NCBI GenBank assembly: GCA_029339195.1
Contig: JAPTJF010000189.1
Coordinates: 45,000 to 108,999, forward strand
Length of the DNA: 64,000 nt
From: Micractinium sp. NFX-FRZ
Lineage: Eukaryota > Chlorophyta > Trebouxiophyceae > Chlorellales > Chlorellaceae
Direction: 5' to 3'
Each line of letters begins with the position of its first letter. Within the stretch, counting starts at the first letter, position 1. Shown here one piece after another: positions 10,101-21,501 of the stretch. Under the pieces are notes generated by a model, which worked only from the letters and a program-made list of their open reading frames with translations, was not told where the DNA came from and searched no databases. Position numbers and translations under genes: made by a program.

Positions 10101-12592
10101 CCACACGGTGTCGCTGCCTGCGCCCACGGCAGAGAGCCGAGCGGCCATGCTGGCGGCGGCGGCCGAGGGGCGAGGGGCGCAGCTGGCGCCGCAGCACCTG
10201 CGTTTTGTGGCTGAGAAGGCCGACGGGTTTGATGCCGCTGACCTGGGGGTGCTGCTGGATCGAGCGCTGCACATTGCCGTGCGACGCCAGCTGGCGACAG
10301 CTGGCAGTAGCGCGCACGCTGACGGCGCTGACGGCAGCGGCGGCCTGCAGCTGGCAGCAACCAAAGTCGGCAAGCCTGGCGCTGACAATGGCGATGCAAT
10401 CAGCGGCAGGGGCAATAGCAGCAGCGGCAGCAGCGGCAATGGGAGTTATGGCATCCAGCTGACTCAGGGGGACATGGAGGCGGCGCTTGAGGGGTTCACA
10501 CCCGCCGCATTCTGGGGCACCGGCACGCGGCACTCGGTGCAGGCGGGGGTGGCGGGGTGGGCGGACGTGGGTGGCATGGAGGAGGCGAGGCAGGCGCTGC
10601 ATGAGGCGCTGGAGCTGCCCACCAAGTATGCACGCCTGGTGGCCAAGGTACGTAGCTGATGGGGTGAAATGTGGGGGGCGGTGGTTGATAGGGAGTGTGC
10701 AGGGCGCTGCTCCAGAATGCTCGCCTGGTGGTGCCTCTGCATGGGTAGCAGCGGGTTGTAGCTGAGAGGTTTGATGGAGGGAACTGGCAGGGGCGGCCTG
10801 CTTGCTGCACCGCTGCGGTGCTGGGATTTTGGCCAGGGAAAGTGTTGCCAGCATGCTGCCCATTCTCTGACATCCACTCTGTCCTAACCTAGACCTCCCC
10901 TCGCTCTGCTCTGCCCTTCTGCTCACTCCGCCCTGCCCTGCCCTGCCCTGCCCTGCCCTGCTGCACAGGCGCCTTTGCGGCTGCGCACCGGCGTGCTGCT
11001 GTATGGCCCCCCTGGGTGCGGCAAGACGCACATCGTGGCAGCCGCTGTGGCCGCCGCAAACGTGCGCTGCATCACCGTCAGGTGAGCGTGGGCGGGCGCT
11101 GCGCCTGCTGCAGTCACCATGCTGCCTGCCAGGCCTCATGCAAGCACCGGCCTTCCCTGCCTGCCCAGCATAGTGGCTGTTGACTTAGTTTCGACGGCTA
11201 CTGTCATCTACCCCTTCTCTCCCTGCAGCGGTCCCGAGCTGCTGAACAAGTACATTGGCGCCAGCGAGGCGGCGGTGCGCGACGTGTTTGCCCGCGCCGC
11301 CGCCGCCGCCCCCTCCGTCCTCTTCTTCGACGAGTTTGACGCCATCGCGCCCCAGGTGTGGCTGTGCATAGGCTTCAAAGTGCCGCTATGTCGAGTTGGA
11401 CGCGTCGTGCCCCGGGTGTATATGCAGGGGGGAAGCCTCATGTGATGCGGGGTGCTGAAACGCCGCGCAAGAGTGACGCGCTCCCTGTCTTCTAGAGGTG
11501 CTCGCCTGCATGCCTTCTTGCCTGCATGCCAGCCTGCCGCCCCTCCCTGTCCCCTCCCAGCCAACCCCACGCCTTACACGTGTCGCCCGGCCCCCTGCGC
11601 CCCCTTGCCCCTTGCAGCGCGGCCACGACAACACGGGCGTCACCGACCGGGTGGTCAACCAGCTGCTGACCGAGCTGGATGGAGTGGAGGGGCTGCGGGG
11701 TGAGGACTGGGTGTGTGCGGGGCTTGGATGGGTGGGTGGGTGTGCGCGATTAGGTGTGCATGGGGCGGGCAGGGGCGGTGGGGGGGTGCCAGGTTGTGGG
11801 CAGAGGAAGCTGCCAGCCTGCCTTGCACAAGCATTCCAGGCCATCTCCTCCTCACTGAGCCCTCTCCCCTGGCCCCGTTGCTCACCAGGCGTGTGCGTGG
11901 TGGCCGCCACCTCCCGACCCGACCTCATAGACGCCGCCCTGCTGCGCCCCGGCCGCCTGGACCGCCTCGTCTTCTGCGGCTTCCCCTCGCCCCTGGAGCG
12001 GGGGCAGGTGCTGGTGGCGCTGGCCCGCGGCGTGCAGCTGGCGCCGGAGGTGGACCTGGGGCAGGTGGGGTGCTGCTGTGCGCACTGTGCGGCGTGCTAT
12101 GCTGTGGTTGATGCTGGGGTTTGAAGCAGTGTGTGGGGCAGGGTGCGAGGCATGCGGCCCGACGGTCCCCTGCACCCCTTCAATCACCCACCCATCTCTC
12201 TCCCCGCCCCGCATCCGCAGGTGGGCTACAATGCCGAGTTTTATTCTGGAGCCGACCTGGGCGCGCTGCTGGCAGAGGCACAGCTGGCGGCGGTGCACGA
12301 GACCCTGGAAGAGGAGGAGGCAGCGGAGGCAGCGGCAGCGGCGGGTGGCACTGGAGCAGCAGGGACGCGCAAGCAGGGGCACGCCGCCCACGCCCATGCG
12401 CATCACCGCCCCCCGGTGATTCAAGTGCGGCACCTGCAGGCGGCCCTGCAAGCGGCGCGCCCCTCAGTGCCAGAGGCAGAGCGCGAGCGGCTGGAGGCGG
12501 TCTATGCTGGGTTCCGGCAGGACCGGGAGCCGGGGGGCAGCGGGGGAGGGGCGCGGGACAAGGGGAAGGGCAAGTTGGTCAGCTGGGCATGA
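7137..12592 (+). CDS. PEX1: Peroxin-1, AAA+ ATPase of the peroxisomal export complex
   Basis: Ten exons (7137-7189, 7312-7696, 7962-9041, 9224-9415, 9709-10647, 10969-11081, 11229-11355, 11618-11699, 11889-12064, 12221-12592) give 1172 residues, close to plant PEX1 length. The N-terminal PEX1-type double-psi-barrel region is recognisable, with DDWEIVELN near residue 127. The first ATPase domain has Walker A GPAGSGKS (about 518) and a Walker B ending in DDLD (about 582), lacking the catalytic Glu, as is usual for D1 of PEX1. The second has intact Walker A GPPGCGKT (about 896), Walker [14 protein letters not shown] (about 950) and an arginine-finger region [11 protein letters not shown]1 pairs with PEX6 to pull ubiquitinated PEX5 from the peroxisomal membrane. 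Gln/Ser-rich linkers between the domains are longer than in animals. The family call is firm; a few linker exon edges are less so. Confidence 0.93.
10931..10960 (+). repeat. CCCTG pentamer tandem repeat
   Basis: Six uninterrupted CCCTG units in the PEX1 intron 10648-10968, ending eight bases before the acceptor. They supply the polypyrimidine-rich tract of that intron. Confidence 0.9.
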
Positions 12593-13241
12593 TTTATTGG
12601 CAGTGCCTGCCCGTGCCTCCCCGACTTCCTGTTGACAACCCCTTACTTCTGCCTTGCCTGTCTCCCCGCCTTTACCCCACGCTGGGTCAGCCTTGTAACA
12701 GTCTGCAACTTGCCGTCCTGTGTTTGTGAGCCCCAGGTGTGGCAAGAGGTGAAGCTCTGCCAGCGTTGGCTGCCCGCCTATGCTGGCAGTGTACGGGCAT
12801 CCCCAACGCGGCACACGGGGAACGTGTGCTTTGCCAGTATTTCCCTCCCGCTCTCCACGGCCTTTCACTGCTTGATGGAATGTGGGTGGATGATATGAGG
12901 TAGCCCATCCTCGCAGCCTGGTCCCAGGGGGCTGCGGCACAACACACCACGCCCCACGGCACCGGTTGTGATCGGCCGGGGGCAGCCGCTGTCACATGCC
13001 CTCGTCCGGCCAGCCCTTTCAGAACCACCTCTATTTACACCCTAGCCAAGAAAGGGATGTACTGTATCTGATAAGCTGGGAAGAGGTGAGCAGACCCTCA
13101 ACCGGGACAGCTGTCAGCAGCCGAGCGGGACAGTGCCATGCTGCCATGATCCACTTGCCATCTGCTCCCTCACCATTCCCTCGATTTCTCTTGCTCGCCC
13201 CTCGTCTCGCTGCATCCAGCCGCCAGAAAGCCTCAGCAAAC
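12593..13241. other. Intergenic: PEX1 3' UTR and promoter of the secreted Ala-rich gene
   Basis: Same-strand intergenic region. It holds a TGTAA at 12694 and, towards 13200, pyrimidine-rich sequence just before the next start codon. No further gene is supported. Confidence 0.5.
12694..12698 (+). terminator. TGTAA poly(A) signal
   Basis: TGTAA 102 bases after the PEX1 stop. Confidence 0.5.
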
Positions 13242-16200
13242 ATGAGCTCCCGCACCCTTGCCGGCCTGCTCGTCGGCCTGCTGCTGCTAGGCAGCGCTTC
13301 TGCAGCAGGTGAGCCCCACCCCACCCAGGCTGGCAAGCATCCTAGTCGAGGGCAGAGCGCGGGGGGATGCTTGCCTGGTTGAGGAGGGCAGCACAACCTC
13401 GGCCTGCCTGGCATGGCTCTTTCGCTGACTGCATGGCTGCATGGCTGCTCGAAGCCCGCCTGTGCCCCCCTGCCCGACCCCCTGCAGGCAGCCGCCGCCT
13501 GCTGCAAGAGAGCACTGCCACCGCCGCCGCCGCCGCCTTTGCTCAAGCGCTCGGGTCAGGCCAGGCCACCGCCGCCGCTGCCGCGCTGGCCAAGGCAGGC
13601 AACGACGCCGCCACCGCTGGTGAGGCGGGCCAGGCCAGGTTGCAGGCGCTTTGCCGGCGGGGGACAGCTGAGTGTTGTGCCTGCGCTTGGTTGGCACGGG
13701 ACAGCTGTCGGGCAGCTGTCCGTTCACTCCTGCACCCCGAGCCCTGCCCCCCACCTTCACCCCTCTCCCTTCCCCTGCCCTGCCCCCTCCAGATGCCCTG
13801 GCGCAGGCCATCAGCCAAGGGCAGGGCACTGCCGCGGCAACTGCCGCCGCTCAGGCAATGACGTCATCTGCCGGCGGTCGCGCCCAGGCCGTCACAACTG
13901 CTCTTGCACAGGTGCGCTCGAGCCTGCTGGAGTTTGTTTCCGCTGCTCTGCTGTGGGCGCACAGTGCAGCACCGCTCTCTCCAGGCTGTCCCCTGCTGCC
14001 CCTCACACCATGCTTCCCCTCCTCCCCTTTCCTTCCTGTAGGCCATCGCGCAGTCCCTCTCTGGTTCCCAGGTGCAGAGCCTGCTGCCGGCCGTGCAGAC
14101 GATTGGCGCTGTGCAGTCGGCAGGCGTGGAGTCGTTGACCGCTGACGTTTGCTCCCAGCTGGCGGCGCTTGTGATTTCCGCGCTCCAGTCTGGCGACGCC
14201 ACCAACGCCCCCGCCCTCATCTCCGTGGCCTTCATGCAAGGTGGGCCCTTGAGGCGGGGAGGGCAGTGAGGCTGGGGTGAGGGCATGCGCGGTGGGCTGT
14301 TGTGGCACCAGCTGGCTGTTCTGTTCCGGCCGAGCCAGCACCCAACAGCCCCTTTTGCTCAGCACCCAAGTCCCGCTTATGACCAACCTCCTCCTTGTCA
14401 CCTGCTAACAATTAACCAGCATTTTAATCCCAACCAATCTGCAGGCGGCCCTTGCGCCAAGGCCATCGCCGATGGGCTTGTCAACGCCAAGCTGGGCTGC
14501 GGCGTCCTGGTGCCCACCCTGGCCTCGGCTCACAAGCTGGCCAAGGATGCAGGTGGGTGCTGGCCAAGGTTTGGCTTGTGGGGGAGCGGGAAGAGGGGGC
14601 AGGGCAACGTCTGCTTTGAAGGCTTGTGCTGTCAGAGGGCAGTAAGCCCGCCCCTTCCTCACGCCTGCTCCTCCCTGCCTCTCCTCCCCTCCTCTCCCAC
14701 TCCAGGCGCCGAGCCCGCTTTCGTGGCCACCTTTGCCGACCAGCCCGCGCTGGTGGCCGTGATCCGTGCTTGCCTCTCCCCCGCGCAGCTGCTCGCAGGC
14801 GCCGCCCTGCCTGCCCCTGCGGCGGCTGAGGTGCGTGGGGCTGCAGGGGTTGTGCCTGCTGCGCTCTTACTTGAAGCTTGCCAAGCGTTGGGGGGCATCT
14901 AGCAGCTCACTTACTCCTGCGTTGTCATGCCCCTCCCCTCCCTACCTTGTAACTGCAGGCGCAGTCCACCGAGGAGCCTGCCAGCCCGCCCCCAGCCCCG
15001 GTTCCCGCCAGCCCCCTCCCCCCTCCGGTGGCAGCCAGCCCTGCCCCGACCCCTGCCATCCCCACCACCGCAGCCACCCAGGCCAGCGCCACAGCCGTGC
15101 CCACCCCGCCCGCACGCCCAGTTCCCAGTGCTCCGTCCGCCTCCGCCGCCGCCCAGGCCACAGCGCAGGTGAGGGCGTGACAATGTGCCAGCTTGTCACC
15201 GACCCTTTGCTCGCCTTGTTGGCTGTGAACCTGGTCCCTCTGCCACTGGTCGTGGGCGCACACATCCCCCCGCTCTGCCTGCCCCTTACAGGCCACCGGC
15301 TCCGGAGCCTTGGCCCAGGCGGCGGCACAGGCATCTGCACGTGCCACCGGCTCTGGCGCCTCTGCACAGGCGGCTGCGCAGGCGGCCGCGCAGGCCAACG
15401 GCGGCAACGCCACCGCCTCTGTCATTGCTCAGGTGGGTGTGGGGCAGAGCCGGGGGCTGGCGGAGCAGGCAATGCCAGCTGCTGCCAGATGCAATGTCCC
15501 CCATGCGGGCCTATGCCCACGCCCACCCCTCCCGCCTGTACCCGGCTCCCCTCCCACAGGCCCAGGCGTCCACCCAGACCCAGCAGCCCTCCCCCTCTCC
15601 CCAGCCCAGCCCCTCCCCGGCCGCCCAGGTGCGCTGTGTCATGGCCCGCTTGCAAGGGGGGGACGGGAGGGTGGCCTCCAACCCCGCCTTCTCCCCTCGG
15701 CCCTCGACCCGCACATGGCACTTCCTGCACATTCTGTACCGCCTTCACTGAGACCTCCCAACCCCACTCCCCCTGCTCCCCTGCAGGCCCAGTCGGTGCC
15801 TGAGGCCAGCCCCTCCCCCCAGCCCTCGCCTCCCGCCCCTTCCACCGCCAAGGCCACGGCGCAGAGCCAGGTGGGTGCTGCATTTGGAGCAGCACGGCGG
15901 GAGCTGGTTGCATGGACAATTGCGGGTGCCTGGGCAAACAGGAGGGGCAGGCACGACAGCACCCTCCACACCCACCCAGCAACTGACATCCCTGCACCGG
16001 CCTTGCGTGCAGGCATCCGCCACCCCCGCCAGCGCCACCGCCACCACCAACTCCACGGCCGAGGCCACCGGCAGCGGCACAGCGGAGGGCGCTGCCGTGG
16101 CCGTTGCTCAGGCGTCCAACGGCACCGCTGTTGCTGCCAGCACCGCCGATGCCAAGGTGGGTGGCGCAGTGGCGGAGTGGGGTGGGGCTGGAGTCAAATG

Positions 16201-16337
16201 CTGAGTGCAGCGCATGCAAGACCGCCAGAAACAGCATGCATGTGGATGGCTGCTTTTGCCCCAAAAGAGTGGTTGACCACACTTCATGTCCTCCTTGCAT
16301 CCTGCTGCAGGCTGATGCCACCGGCGCCACTGCCTGA
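13242..16337 (+). CDS. Secreted Ala-rich protein with Pro/Ser-rich spacers (cell-wall or extracellular type)
   Basis: Twelve exons (13242-13308, 13488-13619, 13793-13911, 14042-14240, 14445-14552, 14706-14830, 14959-15168, 15292-15432, 15560-15628, 15787-15870, 16013-16156, 16311-16337) give 474 residues. The N-terminus is a clear signal peptide (hydrophobic TLAGLLVGLLLLGSASA) followed at once by SRRLLQ, a junction common in secreted proteins of volvocine and Chlorella-type algae. Residues 25-110 are Ala/Gln-rich repeats. A middle part of about 150 residues is more ordered and carries four cysteines (VCSQLAAL, GGPCAKAI, KLGCGVLV, IRACLSPA). The rest alternates Pro-Ser blocks such as PSPSPQPSPSP, likely hydroxyproline O-glycosylation targets, with Ala/Gln/Thr repeats and N-glycosylation sequons (NAT, NST, NGT). 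I infer an extracellular matrix or cell-wall protein; the middle domain is not recognised. Confidence 0.85.
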
Positions 16338-17147
16338 GGGCGCTGACGTCAGCTGCCCGTCCCGCTGCTGAGGAAGCGGCGCTCGGGGACCAGGCAGCCA
16401 AAGAGACCACCGCCGCTTGCCTGCGGCGCTGGTGTGCCCGGTCCCCTCCATCTCACTCGTCCTTGTGGCCCTGAGGGCCATGGCCTCAAACTGTTTTACT
16501 GTATGACCCCCCGCTCCAATGAACTGCCCCCTGCCATCCCCTCCGAGCAGCCCTCTCTATATCCTTTTCCCGCGTCCCCCACTTGACAATCTTCAAAATT
16601 ATATCTGCCCCTATACCTGCCCCTGGATGTCTCAGACCTATATTAATGTCATCGTGTTTTGGCTGAAGTGCGCTGTAAGCAACACCGCGCGCAACCAACC
16701 AGAGCATGGCAGCGGGGGTGGGAGAGCATGGGGCAGCCTGGCATTCGACGCTTGACCTGGGCACGTGGGGAAGAGGTGCCTTTGCTGGCGCCCCGCCACT
16801 TCTGGCTCAGCAGCTGGTGGACCCTGCTTCTTCGTTGTGCTGGTGCGCCGCTCTGTAGCTACATGTGTCTGCTCCCCGCCTGTCCCCCGCAGCAGGCAGG
16901 CACGGCGGCAGCGGCAGCACCCACCCACCAAGGAGGCGGCTCGGAGCTGCACTGATTCTCTCCTTTGTTTGTTTCACACCCAGGGCTGGCGGCAGGAGCA
17001 GCGGGAGCGTCCTCCAGCATCAAGCTGTGCGACGGTGGCGGCGCTGGCCTTCCTGCCGTCGCATCTTCCCCCAGAGGCACCACCGTGTGTCTCGCCTTCG
17101 GCTTTTCTTCTCCTTCGTGTTCTTCCTTCTCTGCACATCTCACTGCC
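16338..17147. other. Intergenic: 3' UTR of the secreted protein and possible 5' exon of the MYND gene
   Basis: A TGTAA is found at 16674. An ATG at 16706 opens a short frame that could be an additional upstream exon of the MYND gene (AG|GT after 16760 and an acceptor before 16981 are compatible in phase), but the donor is weak. I did not include it in the model. Confidence 0.4.
16674..16678 (+). terminator. TGTAA poly(A) signal
   Basis: TGTAA 337 bases after the stop at 16337. It is the only copy close downstream, which would mean a long 3' UTR. Confidence 0.35.
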
Positions 17148-20100
17148 ATGCCGCGCCCACGCGATAGAGGCCCATCGTGTGCCGGCCCGCCCGGCGACAC
17201 CATTTTCGGGGCTATGGGCGAGGCGGCGCGCTTCGTGGAACAGATGACGAAAAACGCGGCCGAGCATGCAGCGCTGGCTGCCGCGGCAGGCAACACGCAG
17301 GGCTGGCAGCAGTAAGCCGAGCCGCCACCGCCGCTGCCGCCTGCTGCCTGCTGCTGCCGGTTTTACAGCGCCATCCAGCCAGCCTGCTCACTACCTCCTC
17401 TCCCCTTGCAGGTACCAGGACCAGGCGGTGAGCGAGGACCACGATAGGACCCGGCTTGGGCGCCCCGTTCCGCTCCTTCTGCTCGGCTTTGGCGCGCCCG
17501 CGGGGCGGCCCTCCCTGGCCACCGAACTCATCCGAGCGATCATTGCCAGCCGCCAGCAGCTCAGCTCGGAGTACAAAGTGTACTTTCCAGTGCTGGGCAT
17601 CTCAGGTGTGGTCGTGGGTCGGCTGGGGGTGCACCTGGGGCCCTGCTGGGACAGCGCCTGGTGGTGCGCCTGAGGCATCACTGTGCAGGCGGGGCTGCCT
17701 TGTGCTGGCACCCGCCCTCTCTTGTTGCCTTCTCTTGCTGCTGTGCCCACCCCTGGCGGGCACAGGGAACCTTCCCATGTAACCCTTGCTGCTGGCTGTT
17801 TTCTATCTGCCGCCCCCGGTGCTACCAGCGGCCTCTCCTCCTGCTACCCCTGCTGCACCCTCCCTCCCACCCCACCCCTCCCACCCCCGGTGGCGCCCCT
17901 GCAGACGGCCAGGGCAGCTTCAGCCCTCACTCCAAGATGCCCCGCCTCTACGCCCTGGCCGCGGGGCTGTCTGATACCGGCATGCTGTCGGTGGCTGTGG
18001 GGCCGGCGGAGGAGGGGCAGTCGCTGCGGGGCAACGGATACTGCAACACGCAGGAGGTGCGGTGGGGGGTGCTGTTGCACACCACCTGTTGACATCACTT
18101 GTAGCAAGACAGCTGTATGGCTGGCCCTGACCCAGAATCTGATGGCGGCACAGGGCACGGCGCAGCCTCGATGCGGGGGATGCTGTGGATGGGTGCTGTG
18201 CACGCTGCAAATGCTGGGCGTGCTGTGCATGCTGGGAAGTCACTGAATGGACAGGTGTGCCATGGGCATCGCGACCTGGGCCAGTGTGCCTGCCTCCACT
18301 TGCCCGATAAGGAAACTGCAGCCGCCCCACGCCTCGAGCGCAGCATTTCCAGGTGTGCACGCCCGCCCCCAACTGTAACACCCGCGGTTAGCCCCTCTCC
18401 CTGCCCACCCCTGCCGGCAGGTGGTGGAGCACGGCGGGCACCGCGGCTGCGTGCTGCTGGACCTGGCCGAGGACAAGAAGGCGCAGACCAAGGCGCTGGC
18501 GGGGCTGCTGCACGGAGGGCAGCAAGGTGCGCTGCCAAGAGGGGCGGTGCTGCGGTGCACCAAAGCTTGTGGGTGCCCTGCCTGCAGGGGTGCTAGCTGT
18601 CGGCGCTGGCTGTGCCCGCCCGCTGGTGGTGTTGTTTTGGGGAGCAAGGAGACCGGCAAATTCAGGGATGATCCTTGTGCAGTGTGTGTGTACCCGTTGC
18701 CTAGCAATCCATGCAACCCGGACGCATTTAAAAGCGCTGCACTGGTTGCTGCACCCACACGGCTTGCAGGCTATTTTGCGGTGGTGGTGGGCAAGCGGTC
18801 CGAGGCTCAGACGGCTGCCATCGCCCGCGCCTTCCCACCCGACCGCCTGCTGTGCCTGCGTGCTGCCGACCTGGCTCCGGCGGCAGAAGGGCTGCGGGTA
18901 CGCTGAGCGGGTGTTGCCGGGGGCACTTGCTAGTGGCAGCTGCCTGGGCCTGCACTTGATTTCTGGGCGCTCCACCCCTTGGTGCTGCTGCTGCTGCAGG
19001 CGCGGCAGTGGTTGTTCCAATTAGAACTGATGATCTTAGCTGCTTGGGTCTTGGCTGCAGGCCAGGGCGATGGCCCTGCTGCGGCGCATTGCAGAATGGT
19101 ACCTGGAGAGGGAGGAGGTGCAGCAGGTGCGCTCCGCATGCATGCTGGGCGGTGCGGGACAGGGCAGGGCGGGCCAGGGCAGAGGTGGCAGTCTGGGCAG
19201 CTGTGTAGCGGGGCAGCGCATGATGCACGCAAGAGAGACTGTATCAACAAGCGCCAAAGCGTAGCGTACAGATGTCCGCTGAAGGGGGTGGCCCTGGAAG
19301 GAAGCAGACCTTGCTCACTTTCATGTACTCACGTAAGCGCTGCTCAACTTCTCTGTGCACTCGTCTGACTGCTGCAGGAGGTGGCCACTGAAGAGTGGGC
19401 CCAGGCCCGCAACAGCCGACCGGTCAGGCGGCGCAAGGCGGTAGAGGTTGCGCAGCAGCTGGCAGCGCAGGCGGGCAGCGCTGAGGGCGGCGCGGTGTGC
19501 CCCTGCGGCTGCGGCCAGGTGTGCCCCCGCGCCTGTGGCCCGGCCCGCTGCAGCACTCTGTCTCTTTGCACCCCGGGCCGCCTGCCGCCCGCCGCCTGCT
19601 GCCTGCATGCTGTGGGGACTGTTGCATGCATGGCTGGAGCCCCGGCAAGGATGCATCACACGCCTTTCACACGAGGGGGCACCCACTCAGGCACACGGTG
19701 CCTGCCCGTGCCCCCCAGCCCACCCACGTGGGAAGTCCTGGTGCTCCCCCGCCGCCTGCGCCCCTGCCCTGCCTGCGCATGTGCCTGCTGGGCGCAACTT
19801 GCCGGCATTCCTCGGGTCACCCGTCTGCTGGCTGCCTCTACACACACTACAGGCATGTGCTTCGTCTTCTGCTCCTCCTGTGCTCCCCCATGCTGCAGGC
19901 AGAAGTGCAGGAGCACATGGCGGGCATGCTGTCCCTGGCCATGGCCAACCCGCCAAACGCGCTACGGCGCTTTGAGCAGGGAGACGCACAGATGGGGATG
20001 GCCATCGGCAACCTCGTGGGCGGTGAGCTGCCTGCTGTCTGAGGATGCCAGTGCCTGGTTCCGCATTAGCAGGTGGAAGCAGCCTGGCAAAAAGTTTGGA

Positions 20101-21151
20101 GGGTTGTGGGAGTCAACGGCGCAGGGCAGGCTGGCTTTCCAGCCAGGCAGCACTGCTGCGGAGTGGGGGGGCTGATGTTAGGCAAGGATGTGGTGCAGGT
20201 CCTGCCAGCTGCGTTCTGACCCGCCCCCTCCGCCCAGCCGAAGAAACTTGCTGCTGGGTGCGCTGTGCTGCTGCCGTCATCGCACTGCCAAATGCTGCAC
20301 TTCTCCTCGCCCTCCTCCCCTCTCACCGCTCTGCTGCCGTGCCCCCTTCTCGTTACTGCAGTGGCCGTGGGAAACTCCGCCACTGGCGTGCCGCAGCGCC
20401 CAGAGGTGCTGGAGACTTACGGCGGGCAGCGGCTGCTGCGTGCTGTGGTGTCGCAGCTGGCGGCGGCGCGGCAGCAGCGGGAGTACACCGCGTGGCGGTC
20501 CGCGCTGCTGGTGGCCACCAACTGCTGCCGCTTCAATGGGGAGCAGGGGGAGGGGTACCGGCAGAGCCTGATGGACCAAGGTGAGCTGCTTCTGGCTCAT
20601 CAAGGGGCTAGGGGGCAGCTCTGCAGGGAGCCGCCAAACGCCGCCGCCTCCCGGGGGTTTGAGCAAAGCCTGGCGGGGCAGCAAAGCCTGGCGGGGCGAG
20701 GCGGCCCACTCTGTCAGCCCGTGCACGCTCGCGCCTTGCATGCCTGTTGCGCCATGTGCTGCCCAGACAGACCCCCCTAAAACCCTATCCATCACTGACA
20801 GCGCACCGGCACGTGTTCGCTCCCCTGCCTGCGCCCCCTGCTGCAGGGCTGGCGACTGAGCTTGTGATAGCTCAGGCCAGCAAGGATGCCCACGTGAGAG
20901 ACGTGGCCAGGCAGACAGTGGAGGTTCTAGAAGCGTTCGAGGCGTGGCAGCGGCAGTGTGCGCACTGCGCGTGGGCAGAGCCGCCGCAGGCAGATGCAGA
21001 GGGCGGCGGCGACGGCGGGGAGGCGGCGCAGGCGGAGGGCCGGCTGAAGCTGTGCTCTGGCTGCCGCAGCCGCGGGTACTGTGGGCGGGAGTGCCAGACG
21101 GCGGCGTGGAAGGAGCACAAGAAGGAGTGCAAGCAGCTGGCGGCGCTCTGA
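17148..21151 (+). CDS. MYND zinc-finger protein, first of three
   Basis: Ten exons (17148-17311, 17412-17605, 17905-18056, 18421-18526, 18770-18897, 19061-19126, 19378-19518, 19899-20022, 20362-20580, 20847-21151) give 532 residues. The last 45 residues hold the zinc ligands of a MYND finger: CAHC, then CSGC, YCGREC and HKKEC. About 28 Ala/Gly/Glu-rich residues sit between the first and second Cys pairs, where the two downstream paralogues have 7. The body is mixed helical (EYKVYFPVLGIS, KRSEAQTAAIARAF, QQREYTAWRSALLVATNCCR) and matches no SET or other catalytic motif, so this is probably a protein-interaction protein rather than a SMYD methyltransferase. The start is uncertain: the frame is open upstream to 16981 and a 5' exon is possible. 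Candidate poly(A) signal at 21214. Confidence 0.75.
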
Positions 21152-21501
21152 GTGAGCAAGGGCGTGCAGCGACAGCGGTGTAGGCAGCGCATCCTGGCCA
21201 CGCTGCCCGCCGATGTAAGGGCCAGCCGCTGCTACCCGCGGCCTAGTGCTATGCACACCCGCTTCTGCCTTTGTTTTGTAATCGCCCTGCCTTTTTCCAT
21301 GTCTAAGATACATGTTCATGACATTTAGTGTGTGCGGAGCAATGTGGGAGGCAGTCTCACGTGCCGCCGCCGCCCGCCCCGCCCGCCGCCGCCCCGCCCT
21401 TACGCGGGAGGAAAGTGAACTGCTTGAATGCGTGTTGCTTCTGGTGCGCAGTGCAAGATCCATTTCTCCTGCAGCTGCCACGGAACGCAAGGAACTCAGT
21501 C
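21152..21501. promoter_or_regulatory. Promoter region of MYND gene 2, copy A of a duplicated 5' flank
   Basis: Contains the poly(A) signal of the upstream gene (TGTAA at 21214), then from 21343 sequence almost identical to the flank of MYND gene 3: GGGAGGCAGTCTCA, a GC-rich CCGCC block, and GGGAGGAAAGTGAACTGC ending about 80 bases before the ATG. Confidence 0.6.
21214..21218 (+). terminator. TGTAA poly(A) signal
   Basis: TGTAA 62 bases after the stop of the first MYND gene. Confidence 0.5.

Noticed and set aside
10931..10960. CCCTG repeat as a possible telomere-like or CRISPR-type array
   Set aside because: Only six pentamer units with no spacers, within an intron polypyrimidine tract; a simple microsatellite.
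9931..11139. 402-codon antisense frame across PEX1
   Set aside because: Runs through conserved PEX1 D1/D2 exons and introns alike; no recognisable protein.
16706..16858. Possible first exon of the upstream MYND gene
   Set aside because: Phase is compatible with the acceptor before 16981, but the donor is weak and the encoded peptide is uninformative; left out of the model.
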